From Myroides pelagicus (GTDB taxonomy: Bacteria > Bacteroidota > Bacteroidia > Flavobacteriales > Flavobacteriaceae): a stretch of DNA of 50,808 nt. Location: contig NZ_WMJY01000008.1 of NCBI RefSeq assembly GCF_009711055.1, forward strand, positions 64,782 through 115,589, given 5' to 3'. The notes beneath the pieces were generated by a model, which searched no databases, was not told where the DNA came from, and was given only the letters and a program-made list of their open reading frames with translations. This document shows, one piece after another, positions 8,646-17,304 of the stretch. The translations under genes and the position numbers were made by a program. Position 1 is the stretch's first letter. Every line of letters starts with the position of its first letter.

Positions 8646-9379
8646 AGATAAGGATAGCTTACTTGAGTTAAAAATAATCCTTTTCCTGGTACTGAGAAAC
8701 CAGCTTGCCCTCTATCCTTACTTTCTATTATTGTTCTAACATCTTCAACACTAATTTTTCCTAAACCAACATTTACTAATGTTCCAACAATTGCGCGAAC
8801 CATGTTACGCAAAAATCGATTAGCTGAAATAGTAAAAACTAACTTCTGTTTATCAATAACTGTCCACTCTGCTCTATAAATTGTACAATTAAAAGTAAAT
8901 ACATCAGTATGAGTTTTCGAAAAACATTCAAAGTCTTCATATTCAAATAATACCTTAGCTGCTTCATTCATCTTTTGGACATCTAAAGCTTTGAAATGAT
9001 AAAAACTCAGATTATTGCAAAAGGCATCTTTATATAAGTGCATATGATACTCATATGTACGTGCTGTCGCATCAAATCGAGCATGAGCTTCTGTATCTAC
9101 TGGATGAATTGCATATACTACGATGTCTTGTGGCAAAAACGAATTCATCTTTTGAATTAAAGAATCTTTATCAAAGCTTATTTCATAGTCAAAATGAGCA
9201 AACATTTGTTTTGCATGAACTCCAGCATCAGTACGACCAGCACCAACCAATTCGATTGGCGCACGTAACAACGTAGAAATAGCAGTGGTTAAAGTCTCCT
9301 GTACTGTATTTGCATTAGGCTGTATTTGCCATCCGTGATAATGAGTTCCGTTATAAGCAAATTCTAAAAAATATCTCAA
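8642..9379 (-). CDS. truA: tRNA pseudouridine(38-40) synthase TruA
   Basis: TruA makes pseudouridine at positions 38-40 of the tRNA anticodon arm. The 245-residue product begins RYFLEFAYNGTHYHGWQ, the family's usual N terminus, and contains the catalytic Asp in GAGRTDAGVHA. The only start consistent with this is TTG at 9379, preceded by AGGAGA about 8 nt upstream. The reading frame stays open to a GTG at 9433, but a -7 promoter box (9407-9414) falls within that extension. The gene overlaps the downstream ABC exporter by 4 bp. Confidence 0.93.
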   Translation of the reverse strand: MRYFLEFAYNGTHYHGWQIQPNANTVQETLTTAISTLLRAPIELVGAGRTDAGVHAKQMFAHFDYEISFDKDSLIQKMNSFLPQDIVVYAIHPVDTEAHARFDATARTYEYHMHLYKDAFCNNLSFYHFKALDVQKMNEAAKVLFEYEDFECFSKTHTDVFTFNCTIYRAEWTVIDKQKLVFTISANRFLRNMVRAIVGTLVNVGLGKISVEDVRTIIESKDRGQAGFSVPGKGLFLTQVSYPYL

Positions 9380-9406
9380 AATATATCTCCTCTTTTTTAC
9401 AAAAAG

Positions 9407-9414
9407 CAAATATA
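9407..9414 (-). promoter_or_regulatory. -7 box of truA
   Basis: TATATTTG on the minus strand, 27 nt before the TTG start at 9379. No clear -33 TTG is present. Confidence 0.5.
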
Positions 9415-9546
9415 CTTTAAAATAAGGACTCACTTATTTATGTTATTAAAATTTATGATGACTGATCTCACTTTCAATGAATCTTTTTAACTAGCCCTGC
9501 TTATAGCGCATAGATTCACAACAGACCTTTTAGATTTAAACTACTA

Positions 9547-9578
9547 TTTTGCCATTTATTTAATATTCAGTACCTTTA
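9547..9578 (+). promoter_or_regulatory. Possible promoter of the small membrane protein gene at 9608
   Basis: TTTTG (9547-9551), a 19-nt spacer and TACCTTTA (9571-9578), one mismatch from TAnnTTTG. Confidence 0.4.
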
Positions 9579-9607
9579 GAATACATTAACCATGAAAAAA
9601 CATACTT

Positions 9608-9811
9608 ATGGGTCGGACAAACCTTAATCTAATCAAAGCTATAGCTTTTTTGCTCTTAGTCGTCGGTGTAATACTCTTTGTAAAAAACGTTGATGCTATT
9701 ATCTTTAAAGAAGAATTCAATATTTCTAGCATTCTTCTCTCAATAGCACTGATGACAGCGAGTTTTTTAGGAAACAGAAAAGTGAAGTCATTAAAGAAAA
9801 TAACAATTTAA
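9608..9811 (+). CDS. Small two-span membrane protein, unknown function
   Basis: A 67-residue protein I do not recognise. Two hydrophobic stretches (about 8-26 and 38-55) are separated by a short polar loop, and the C terminus is basic (GNRKVKSLKK). Support for a real gene comes from a plausible promoter upstream and a strong terminator just after the stop. An 11-codon frame starting at 9592 overlaps its start in another frame and may reflect a misplaced start. Monocistronic. Confidence 0.5.
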   Translation: MGRTNLNLIKAIAFLLLVVGVILFVKNVDAIIFKEEFNISSILLSIALMTASFLGNRKVKSLKKITI

Positions 9812-9814
9812 AAT

Positions 9815-9855
9815 AAAGAAAGCAAATTTCTAATCTATAGAAATTTGCTTTCTTT
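9815..9855. terminator. Bidirectional terminator
   Basis: An 18-bp perfect inverted repeat (9815-9832 with 9838-9855, core AAGCAAATTTCTA) lies between the converging small membrane protein and reductase genes. Confidence 0.85.
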
Positions 9856-9875
9856 ATTTAGATTGTCTTTAAGAA

Positions 9876-10601
9876 CTACTTCTCTACCTCTTCAAAATAG
9901 GCGATTAACTGCTTTTCTTGTGCTATACGTTTTTCCATAAGTTGCTCTTTTACTTCATATGTTCTATTATCTCCCAAAGCACTTAGTCTATCTAATAAAT
10001 CTTGCTTAGCCAAATCTGTGCAATAGACTGGAGTTCCTGGTTCTTGTTTCCACGAATCAGACAATGTCCCATTATCAACAACATCGAATCCAATAGTATC
10101 AATTAACTCGCTGACCACTTCTTTGTGATGCTGTACATCGCCAGAAACAGGTAAAGCTATTCTTTTATCGTTTCCTTTTGGCAAACCTGCTTGAGCTAAG
10201 TTAAGGTAGGTAATAGAGTTAAAAGCCTTTACTACTGGTCTATCTATAATAGAAGAAACCCATTCAGAATCAGTCATTCCTAAGTCAATCGCTTCAATTT
10301 GCCCATCTCTTAACAATGGATAATAATTACATGTATCTATTACAATTACCTCATCACTAACACCTTCAAATAAGTCTCTTGGCAAATTTAACACACCTAT
10401 CTGTGGAATAGCAATTAAAACAACATCATTATTTCTCGCTACATCATAAACCGTAGCTGCAGTAATACCTAGTGATTGTGTTAACTCCCACAAACTCTCG
10501 GATCCTCTCGAATTAGCAATACTCACTTGATGTCCCAAAACTTTAAAGTGTTTTGCCAATGTGCTTCCAATATTTCCGGCTCCTATAATTCCTATTTTCA
10601 T
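9876..10601 (-). CDS. NADP oxidoreductase, coenzyme F420-dependent-like family
   Basis: A 241-residue cytoplasmic protein with an N-terminal Rossmann fold: GAGNIG at 7-12 and IANSRG at about 29-34, where the Ser-Arg pair suggests NADP(H). It resembles the F420-dependent NADP reductase family. Bacteroidota lack F420, so in practice these are NADP-dependent reductases of unknown substrate. It is divergent from an HxlR-type regulator 103 bp away, which suggests that the regulator controls it, perhaps in response to a reactive electrophile or quinone. That role is inference. Confidence 0.82.
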   Translation of the reverse strand: MKIGIIGAGNIGSTLAKHFKVLGHQVSIANSRGSESLWELTQSLGITAATVYDVARNNDVVLIAIPQIGVLNLPRDLFEGVSDEVIVIDTCNYYPLLRDGQIEAIDLGMTDSEWVSSIIDRPVVKAFNSITYLNLAQAGLPKGNDKRIALPVSGDVQHHKEVVSELIDTIGFDVVDNGTLSDSWKQEPGTPVYCTDLAKQDLLDRLSALGDNRTYEVKEQLMEKRIAQEKQLIAYFEEVEK

Positions 10602-10636
10602 ATTTTCCTTCTTTTAATTAGAGATTTTTGTTTCAG

Positions 10637-10644
10637 CAAATCTA
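10637..10644 (-). promoter_or_regulatory. -7 box of the NADP oxidoreductase gene
   Basis: TAGATTTG on the minus strand, 35 nt before the ATG at 10601, in the shared intergenic region with the HxlR regulator. Confidence 0.5.
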
Positions 10645-10672
10645 TGTACTTTGGGTTTCTAAAATACACTAG

Positions 10673-10686
10673 TTACCTAAAGGTAA
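10673..10686. promoter_or_regulatory. 14-bp palindrome, probable HxlR operator
   Basis: TTACCTAAAGGTAA is a perfect dyad (TTACCT-AA-AGGTAA) ending 18 nt before the regulator ATG and upstream of the reductase promoter. The placement suits autoregulation and control of the divergent gene. Confidence 0.45.
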
Positions 10687-10704
10687 TCATACAACCCTAA
10701 TATT

Positions 10705-11067
10705 ATGACCAAAAACAAACATATAGAGTGCCTTCATTCTTTATTACCTATTAGAGATGCAATTGATGTCATCAGTGGGAAATGGAAATTGCAAATAATT
10801 GTTTCTATCTGGTCAGGAAACCAGAAATTTAAAGAAATAGAGCGAAGTATTCCAAAATTAACGGCTAAAGTTTTAGCTAAAGAATTAAAAGATCTAGAGG
10901 AACATAAACTAATTAAACGTACTGTTTATGACGAATCTCCCATACGAATCCAATATACCTTAGAACCACATGCTAAATCCTTAGAGCCTTTAATTATGGC
11001 TTTAAGAGACTTTGGACTAAAACACAGAAAGGAAGTTTTAGCAAGAGAGTATGTTATAAATAAATAA
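10705..11067 (+). CDS. HxlR-family winged-helix transcriptional regulator
   Basis: A 120-residue DNA-binding protein. It has the family pattern of a helix ending in ISGKWKLQII (about 23-32), then KFKEIERSIPKLTAKVLAKELKDLEEHKLI as helix-turn-helix and wing, and the wing-end motif YTLEPHAKSLEPLI. HxlR proteins act as dimers, often sensing aldehydes, quinones or thiol stress through a cysteine. Here the only Cys is near the N terminus (C9). Divergent placement next to a reductase and a palindrome 18 nt upstream fits local control. Confidence 0.9.
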   Translation: MTKNKHIECLHSLLPIRDAIDVISGKWKLQIIVSIWSGNQKFKEIERSIPKLTAKVLAKELKDLEEHKLIKRTVYDESPIRIQYTLEPHAKSLEPLIMALRDFGLKHRKEVLAREYVINK

Positions 11068-11079
11068 CTTAAAGCTCTA

Positions 11080-11125
11080 ACTATATAAAAAATCCACTCA
11101 AAATGAGTGGATTTTTTTATATAGT
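11080..11125. terminator. Bidirectional terminator between hxlR-like gene and purB
   Basis: A 21-bp hairpin arm (11080-11100) ending AATCCACTCA, loop AAA, and its complement (11104-11125), with T-rich flanks on both strands. Confidence 0.85.
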
Positions 11126-11134
11126 CGATCTGTT

Positions 11135-12484
11135 TTACAATATATCTACACCTAAATAATTGGCAGGTGATATTTGTTTCAATTCTACTTTAATAGGCTC
11201 AGATACAGCTAATGTATCAATAAATGAATGTATTGATTCTCGATTAATAACTGTATTTGTTCTTGTCAAATCTTTCAATGCTTCATAAGGATTAGGATAA
11301 CCTTCTCTTCTCAAAATTGTTTGAATAGCTTCTGCTACTACAGCCCAGTTATTTTCTAAATCTTGAGCAAACTTAGCCTCGTTTAGCAATAACTTATCTA
11401 ATCCTTTCAATGTTGATTCAAAAGCAATAACTGTATGTCCAAAAGGCACTCCTACATTTCTCAATACTGTACTATCCGTTAAATCGCGTTGTAAACGTGA
11501 AATAGGCAATTTCGCCGCTAAATGCTCTAAAATAGCATTTGCAATCCCTAAGTTTCCTTCTGAGTTTTCAAAATCAATTGGATTAACTTTATGTGGCATA
11601 GCCGAAGAACCAATCTCTCCTGCCTTTATTTTTTGCTTGAAATAATCCATAGAAACATATGTCCATACATCTCTATCTAAATCAATAAGAATAGTATTGA
11701 TTCGTTTTAATCCATCAAAGAATGCAGCAAAATGATCGTAGTGTTCTATTTGAGTTGTAGGGAATGAATGTTTTAATCCTAAAGTTAATTCAACAAAATC
11801 AGTTCCAAATTGTTTCCAGTTATACATTGGATAAGCTACATGGTGTGCATTGAAGTTACCCGTAGCACCTCCAAATTTAGCTGCAAATGGAACATTTTGC
11901 AATAAGCGAAGTTGCTCTTCCAAACGCTCTACAAAAACAAATAGTTCTTTACCTAGACGAGTTGGTGAAGCTGGCTGACCATGTGTTCGAGCCAACATTG
12001 GTACATCTTTCCACTCAGTTGCTAATTCTTTCAATTTATTTATTACACGAATAAATAATGGCATATATACATCGTGAAAAGCCTCCTTTGTTAGTAGTGG
12101 AATTGATGTATTATTAATATCTTGAGAAGTTAATCCAAAGTGAATAAATTCTTTGTATTGTTCTAATCCCAAACGATCAAAAGCATCTTTAATAAAATAT
12201 TCAACTGCTTTTACATCGTGATTAGTGATACGTTCTTTATCTTTAATCCATTGTGCATCTGCTGTTGTAAAGTCTTGATACAACTTGCGCAGTTCAGGGA
12301 ACAAACTAGAAGAAACATCTTTTAATTGAGGTAAGCCATGATTACATAAAGCAATGAAATACTCTACTTCAACAAGTACTCTGTACTTAATAAGGGCCTC
12401 TTCTGAAAAATAATTAGCTAGTGCATTAGTCTTTCCTCTATAACGTCCATCAATAGGGGAAATTGCATTTAATTCTGTTAGCAT
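11135..12484 (-). CDS. purB: Adenylosuccinate lyase
   Basis: PurB acts twice in purine synthesis: it releases fumarate from SAICAR and from adenylosuccinate. The 449 residues match the longer PurB subfamily of E. coli type (456). Visible are the N-terminal MLTELNAISPIDGRY, the active-site segments TSQDINNT and ARTHGQPASPT, and the fumarase/lyase superfamily signature GSSAMPHKVNP (about 293-303). It is transcribed alone from a promoter about 25 nt upstream. Confidence 0.97.
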   Translation of the reverse strand: MLTELNAISPIDGRYRGKTNALANYFSEEALIKYRVLVEVEYFIALCNHGLPQLKDVSSSLFPELRKLYQDFTTADAQWIKDKERITNHDVKAVEYFIKDAFDRLGLEQYKEFIHFGLTSQDINNTSIPLLTKEAFHDVYMPLFIRVINKLKELATEWKDVPMLARTHGQPASPTRLGKELFVFVERLEEQLRLLQNVPFAAKFGGATGNFNAHHVAYPMYNWKQFGTDFVELTLGLKHSFPTTQIEHYDHFAAFFDGLKRINTILIDLDRDVWTYVSMDYFKQKIKAGEIGSSAMPHKVNPIDFENSEGNLGIANAILEHLAAKLPISRLQRDLTDSTVLRNVGVPFGHTVIAFESTLKGLDKLLLNEAKFAQDLENNWAVVAEAIQTILRREGYPNPYEALKDLTRTNTVINRESIHSFIDTLAVSEPIKVELKQISPANYLGVDIL

Positions 12485-12508
12485 ATTTTAGATTGTGTTG
12501 TTAAAGGA

Positions 12509-12516
12509 CAAAGATA
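12509..12516 (-). promoter_or_regulatory. -7 box of purB
   Basis: TATCTTTG on the minus strand, 24 nt before the ATG at 12484. No clear -33 TTG was found. Confidence 0.5.
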
Positions 12517-12550
12517 AAGTATTCATCATAAAGTAAGAAATTAAATAAAA

Positions 12551-12576
12551 AAAGATAGTCCACATGGACTATCTTT
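12551..12576 (-). terminator. Terminator downstream of the DUF2911 gene
   Basis: AAAGATAGTCCA (12551-12562) pairs perfectly with TGGACTATCTTT (12565-12576); the minus strand continues into a T run. It lies 180 nt past the DUF2911 stop. Confidence 0.8.
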
Positions 12577-12755
12577 TTAATAATGACTTCCAATTAGGAA
12601 ACTCTCTCTTTCAATAACGCAGACCATTTAGATTTATAACTTATCGGTGTTTATTTTTGAGAAGCTCTTTCATATATTCTCTGGTAAAATTAAATCCTTT
12701 AAGCATTACCTAATCGTATCTTTAATCACAACTAAATCTGGTAAACCTAAACCTT
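12577..12755 (-). other. Possible remnant of a decayed gene
   Basis: Between the DUF2911 stop and the terminator, three minus-strand frames successively give protein-like strings: LPDLVVIKDTIR, then GFNFTREYMKELLKNKHR, then KSKWSALLKERVS before a stop. Read together with two frameshifts they would be the C-terminal part of one lost protein. No intact frame remains and the family is not recognised. Confidence 0.2.
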
Positions 12756-13607
12756 TTATATCGATTTAGACCACTCCTTTATAGCATCTTTATTAATCTT
12801 AATATAATCAAGATTATTCGCTTTTTCTGCTAAAGCTAACGCCCATTTAGCAGTTTCTACTGCAGCTACCTTATCTCCTAACTTTGCTTGAATTTGAGAT
12901 TTTAATCGAACAAAATAGTAAGGTATCTGATCTCCTGACTTCTCAATTGCTTTATTTATCCAATCTAGTGCTCGGTCGTAGTCCTTATTTGTCAAGTAAA
13001 AATATTCTGAAGCAGCATAATAATCAATCACCTTTGGTCCTGCAAAAGTATCTTCAATTGTCTCCATTGCTAACTTATCAGTTGGGACATAGAAGCGAAC
13101 AGGTACTACTGTCTTCTCCCACATGATCTCTAAGTCTGCATAGTCAATATTGACATTATTCACCGCTATAGTAAAAGTCTCGTGTTTGCGATTGGAATTC
13201 ATCACCTTAACTTTTGTAGACAAGGCTACTTTACTATCATCCCACTTCTCCGGAAGCCCCCAGTTATTCACATCGTTATAAAAAATCACCTCCCATTCCT
13301 CTATTTTAGGAATAGTGTAAATAGCATATGATCCTTTCTTCAATGTCTTTCCATCAATCACCACATCATTACCAAAAGTTACAATGGAGTTCATATTAGC
13401 TCCTGTTCGCCAAAGTCGACCATAAGGAACCAAATCTCCATAAATTAACCGTCCACGCATATTAGGGCGTGAATAATCAACTTTCACGTCTGTCAGCCCC
13501 ACCACTTGATGAACTTCTGATTTAGTACTTGTCGAAGGAGTATGAACTTGTGCTATTCCACAAATTGACAACAAAGCAAAAGCTCCTACAATTAAATTCT
13601 TTTTCAT
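12756..13607 (-). CDS. Secreted DUF2911-domain protein
   Basis: A 283-residue exported protein with a signal peptide (MKKNLIVGAFALLSICGIAQ). A DUF2911 domain (about 30-180) contains the characteristic VDYSRPNMRGRLIYGDLVPYGRLWRTGAN. The C-terminal part (about 195-280) is helical, with spacing like tetratricopeptide repeats (DYDRALDWINKAIEKSGD). DUF2911 proteins are widespread in Bacteroidota; their function is not known. The gene ends 180 nt before a terminator, with a possible gene remnant in between. Confidence 0.88.
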   Translation of the reverse strand: MKKNLIVGAFALLSICGIAQVHTPSTSTKSEVHQVVGLTDVKVDYSRPNMRGRLIYGDLVPYGRLWRTGANMNSIVTFGNDVVIDGKTLKKGSYAIYTIPKIEEWEVIFYNDVNNWGLPEKWDDSKVALSTKVKVMNSNRKHETFTIAVNNVNIDYADLEIMWEKTVVPVRFYVPTDKLAMETIEDTFAGPKVIDYYAASEYFYLTNKDYDRALDWINKAIEKSGDQIPYYFVRLKSQIQAKLGDKVAAVETAKWALALAEKANNLDYIKINKDAIKEWSKSI

Positions 13608-13760
13608 TTTATAGCGTTTTTATTTTTCTAAAAGTACCTCAATTAGCCATCCGCAATTCAATGAATACAGATACTCGAAACTATTGAGTCTTCCAAAGAT
13701 ATTAACTTAATTCTTAACTTTTTCTCAAAATAAACACTTCACTGCTGTTTTGCAAAAAAA

Positions 13761-13791
13761 AGAGCTTCTAAGTAAATTACTTAGAAGCTCT
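13761..13791 (-). terminator. Terminator after dsbD
   Basis: AGAGCTTCTAAGT (13761-13773) pairs perfectly with ACTTAGAAGCTCT (13779-13791); the minus strand then runs into eight T. Confidence 0.85.
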
Positions 13792-13814
13792 GCAATAATA
13801 TCAATTATCAATAA

Positions 13815-15791
13815 TTATTTCTTTTTATTGATTCCTTCTTTTAACCATTTTTTGTATTCTTCAATATCTGGAGTATAGCCTACATGCTCAGTCAATCGAC
13901 TTTCATCTGTATCCAACACAATGTAATACGGTTGAGCATTTGCTTGATAATGCTTCATTTGAAAATCACTCCATTTGTTTCCAATCGTCTTTACCTTCTT
14001 ACCACTTGTCTCAGATATATATTGTTCACCTTCTGGTAATTTTGTAGGATCATCTACATAAAGTGAAATCAAAACGATCTCGTTCTTTAAAATTGACATA
14101 ATTGTAGGATCAGACCATACATAATCCTCCATCTTACGACAATTTACACATGCAAAACCTGTAAAGTCTAATAAGATCGGTTTATTAACTGACTTAGCAT
14201 AAGCTAAACCTTTCTCATAATCAGTAAATGCAACTATATCATGAGCACCTAGTTTAGCGCCTTCTGGTAGAGCTGCTACTTCTCCAGCAGATGCACCTCC
14301 TTTACCTCCTACTCCATATGGGCTCTCCGCATACGTCAATGGTGGCGGAAATCCTGAAATAATCTTCAGTGGAGCTCCCCATAAACCTGGTATCATATAT
14401 ATAGTAAATATAGAGACAAACAACGCCATAAATAGACGACCTACCGATATACTTTCTACTGGTGAATCGTGTGGTAACCTTACCTTTCCAAACAAGTATA
14501 GTGCCCAAGTACCAAAGATAGCAATCCAGATAGCAAGGAAAACTTCTCTTTCTAACCAATGTGCTTGTAATACTAAATCAGCATTAGATAAGAATTTGAA
14601 CGCTAATGCTAACTCCAAAAATCCTAAAGATACTTTTACTGTATTTAACCAGCCTCCTGATTTCGGCATTGAATTTAACCACCCTGGAAACATAGCAAAA
14701 AGCATAAAAGGTAGCGCTAAAGCTAAAGAGAAACCTAACATACCTACTACTGGTGCAATTCCTCCTTTAGACGCTGCTTCTACTAACAAAGTTCCTACAA
14801 TAGGCCCTGTACAAGAAAACGAAACAATCGCTAAAGCTAAAGCCATAAAGATGATTCCTATTAAACCTCCTCTATCAGCCTGCGAATCTACTTTGTTTGC
14901 CCATGAATTAGGTAACATAATCTCGAAAGCACCTAAGAATGATGCTGCAAAAACAATTAATAACAAGAAGAAAATAACATTAAAGTACACATTGGTAGAT
15001 AATGCATTTAATGAGTCTGCTCCAAATATTGCTGTCACTACAGTACCTAAAATTACATAAATTAAAATAATAGATACTCCGTAAAATACTGCGTTCTTAA
15101 TTCCCTTTGCTCTTGTTTTACTTTGCTTTGTAAAGAAACTTACCGTCATTGGTATCATCGGAAATACGCATGGTGTTAATAATGCTGCAAAACCAGATAA
15201 GAATGACAAAAAGAATATGGTAAACAATCCTTTGCTCTCTGTTTTTGTAATCGCTCCTTGTGTTTTAGAAGTCTCAGTTGAAGTAACAACCGTTTTCCCT
15301 TGCTCGTACTCTTCAAAGTTTTTAACCTCCTGAGCTGTTAATGATTTCAAGTCATAGACAAATAGATTACTTTGTGAGATACACATTTCCTCACAAACCT
15401 GATATTCCATCTCTACCTGTATATTCGAAACATCTCTGTTAGTTACTTTCACCTTTTGAACCAGAGTGATTGGTCCTTCAAAAAAGGTCTCATCAACTTC
15501 AAAGATATCGTTATACTTTTTGACAGTCTTACTTTCAGTCGTTGATCCGACTAACTCGTAATTACCCTCCAAGTTATTATACTCAAATGTCAATGGCAAC
15601 GCTCCTCCATCAGCTGTATACTGAGAGTACAAATGCCACCCTTCTTCCACTGTACCATTCCACGTAATCGTATATTCCGTGTCTGATTCTTTCTCTATTT
15701 TTGTCGTCCATACCGCTGGATTCATCATCATCTGTGCCTGCACAGTGAAAAACGACAAGAATAAGAGTAGCAAATAAGCTAATTTTCTCAT
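13815..15791 (-). CDS. dsbD: Thiol:disulfide interchange protein DsbD-like
   Basis: A 658-residue inner-membrane protein that carries reducing electrons from cytoplasmic thioredoxin to periplasmic thiols. It has a signal peptide (MRKLAYLLLLFLSFFTVQAQ) and an N-terminal periplasmic domain (about 20-170, with CEEMC at about 135). The transmembrane core of about eight helices carries the conserved Cys of LLTPCVFPM (about 207) and FSCTGPIVGTL (about 325). A C-terminal thioredoxin-like domain has FACVNCRKME (CxxC at about 548-551). All three Cys pairs are present. It overlaps tilS by 4 bp. Confidence 0.93.
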   Translation of the reverse strand: MRKLAYLLLLFLSFFTVQAQMMMNPAVWTTKIEKESDTEYTITWNGTVEEGWHLYSQYTADGGALPLTFEYNNLEGNYELVGSTTESKTVKKYNDIFEVDETFFEGPITLVQKVKVTNRDVSNIQVEMEYQVCEEMCISQSNLFVYDLKSLTAQEVKNFEEYEQGKTVVTSTETSKTQGAITKTESKGLFTIFFLSFLSGFAALLTPCVFPMIPMTVSFFTKQSKTRAKGIKNAVFYGVSIILIYVILGTVVTAIFGADSLNALSTNVYFNVIFFLLLIVFAASFLGAFEIMLPNSWANKVDSQADRGGLIGIIFMALALAIVSFSCTGPIVGTLLVEAASKGGIAPVVGMLGFSLALALPFMLFAMFPGWLNSMPKSGGWLNTVKVSLGFLELALAFKFLSNADLVLQAHWLEREVFLAIWIAIFGTWALYLFGKVRLPHDSPVESISVGRLFMALFVSIFTIYMIPGLWGAPLKIISGFPPPLTYAESPYGVGGKGGASAGEVAALPEGAKLGAHDIVAFTDYEKGLAYAKSVNKPILLDFTGFACVNCRKMEDYVWSDPTIMSILKNEIVLISLYVDDPTKLPEGEQYISETSGKKVKTIGNKWSDFQMKHYQANAQPYYIVLDTDESRLTEHVGYTPDIEEYKKWLKEGINKKK

Positions 15792-17107
15792 ACTGTAATT
15801 TGTATTTTAATAATGTTTTTTGTTGTACTTCGTATTTTAAATCGTTCATCCATTCGACTACCAATAACCCATACAATTTCATCTCCTGAACACAAAAGCC
15901 AAGTATTTTCTTTCTCAAACTGATTAAACTTCTCGTCTTTAAAATACTTACTTACCTTTTTTGTTCCTTTCATTCCAAAAGGAACAAACTTATCTCCACT
16001 TCTGTGTTTACGCACTATTAATGGAAATGTCAATCGATCCTCATCAACTAATATAGTTGTAGAATCTACCTTCATTTCTCCATCTTCATGCGCTATTATT
16101 GCTAACTTAAGTGGTTCTTCTAAATTTTGCCCTTTTGCTAAATAATATATTTGTTCTTTATTCTCTTCTTCTATACTTTTCGGTTGCAATATAAGTACTT
16201 GTCTGTCTTTTAGCAACACATATTTCTTAGAATATACAATTTTTCCGCTTTCCGCTTCTAGCAGATGTACGATATCATCCCAAGCTGTAAAACCATAGGG
16301 TTGCAACCATTGATACAAATAAGCCTTAGGTTCAGATAGTTTATTTAATTTATCTATCGCAAACACAAGACTTCCATCTCCTTGCTTTGTTACCACCTTG
16401 TTATACTCTAATGTTGATGCATCATTCGCTAATAACGCCGTATCAGTCAAATTACTAATCGTATCACTAAAGCATCTTGTGAATTGTGGATTGATCTCCT
16501 TCAACAAGGGAACTATTTGCTTTCGAAACTTATTACGCAAATATTTTGTCTGAGCATTTGTATAATCTTCTCTCCACGTTATTTTATGTTCAGCTGCATA
16601 GGTAGCTATCTCTTCACGTGTAAAAGGCAACAATGGCCTAAGTATATAATCATTCTGCTCGGGTATACCTAATAGTCCCGTAATCCCTGTCCCTCTTGAG
16701 AAATTAATCAAAAACGTCTCTATAGAATCATCTAAATGATGAGCGGTCAATAAATAGTCATATCCTTCCTTTCGAATCAAGGATGCAAACCAATCATACC
16801 TCAAATCTCTAGCTGCAATCTGAATTGACACTTTCTGTTCTGATGCATATTGTTCGGTATCAAAAGATTGCACCAAAACATTTACGCCTAACGTTTGGGC
16901 TAAAGCTTCTACAAAAGCCTGATCCTCATTACTGTCTTCTCCTCTAAGGTGAAAATTACAATGTGCCATGACAAAAGGAATCTTAGCCTCCTTGCACAAA
17001 TGACACAAAACAACACTATCAATCCCTCCACTTACCGCAATAAGTAACCTTTTCTTCGCTACAAGCGGAAAACGATCACGTAGATGTTGTTTAAACTGTT
17101 CTAACAT
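15788..17107 (-). CDS. tilS: tRNA(Ile)-lysidine synthase
   Basis: TilS joins lysine to C34 of the CAU-anticodon tRNA-Ile so that it reads AUA, using ATP. The 439-residue protein has the PP-loop SGGIDS at 26-31 and the N-type ATPase context MAHCNFHLRGEDSNEDQAFV, followed by HHLDDSIETFLINFSRGTG. The C-terminal domain contains FVPFGMKGTKKVSKYFKDEK, typical of TilS. It lies upstream of dsbD with a 4-bp overlap. About 200 bp separate it from rluD. Confidence 0.95.
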   Translation of the reverse strand: MLEQFKQHLRDRFPLVAKKRLLIAVSGGIDSVVLCHLCKEAKIPFVMAHCNFHLRGEDSNEDQAFVEALAQTLGVNVLVQSFDTEQYASEQKVSIQIAARDLRYDWFASLIRKEGYDYLLTAHHLDDSIETFLINFSRGTGITGLLGIPEQNDYILRPLLPFTREEIATYAAEHKITWREDYTNAQTKYLRNKFRKQIVPLLKEINPQFTRCFSDTISNLTDTALLANDASTLEYNKVVTKQGDGSLVFAIDKLNKLSEPKAYLYQWLQPYGFTAWDDIVHLLEAESGKIVYSKKYVLLKDRQVLILQPKSIEEENKEQIYYLAKGQNLEEPLKLAIIAHEDGEMKVDSTTILVDEDRLTFPLIVRKHRSGDKFVPFGMKGTKKVSKYFKDEKFNQFEKENTWLLCSGDEIVWVIGSRMDERFKIRSTTKNIIKIQITV

Positions 17108-17267
17108 TGTTATTTATCGTATGACATACACTTAAAAAACGAATCTAATGCTAAAATAAAAAGTTTACTAAAAAATTCGTTTGTGTATATTTTTATTTCA
17201 ATTGTAAAAGTATAAAATAGGAATAGAAAATAAATAATTAAATGATATACTTTAACAAAGTAAACTA

Positions 17268-17298
17268 AAAAAGCTACATCTTTTAATCGATATAGCTT
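17268..17298 (-). terminator. Weak terminator-like hairpin after rluD
   Basis: AAAGCTA pairs with TAGCTTT and an inner ATC with GAT around one mismatch; an A/T-rich tail follows on the minus strand. Confidence 0.45.
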
Positions 17299-17304
17299 TC
17301 GTTA

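Noticed and set aside
14596..15060. A 154-codon open frame on the plus strand
   Set aside because: It is fully antisense to dsbD, whose motifs are intact. Its composition (Asn/Lys/Pro/Ala-rich) is that of a shadow frame.
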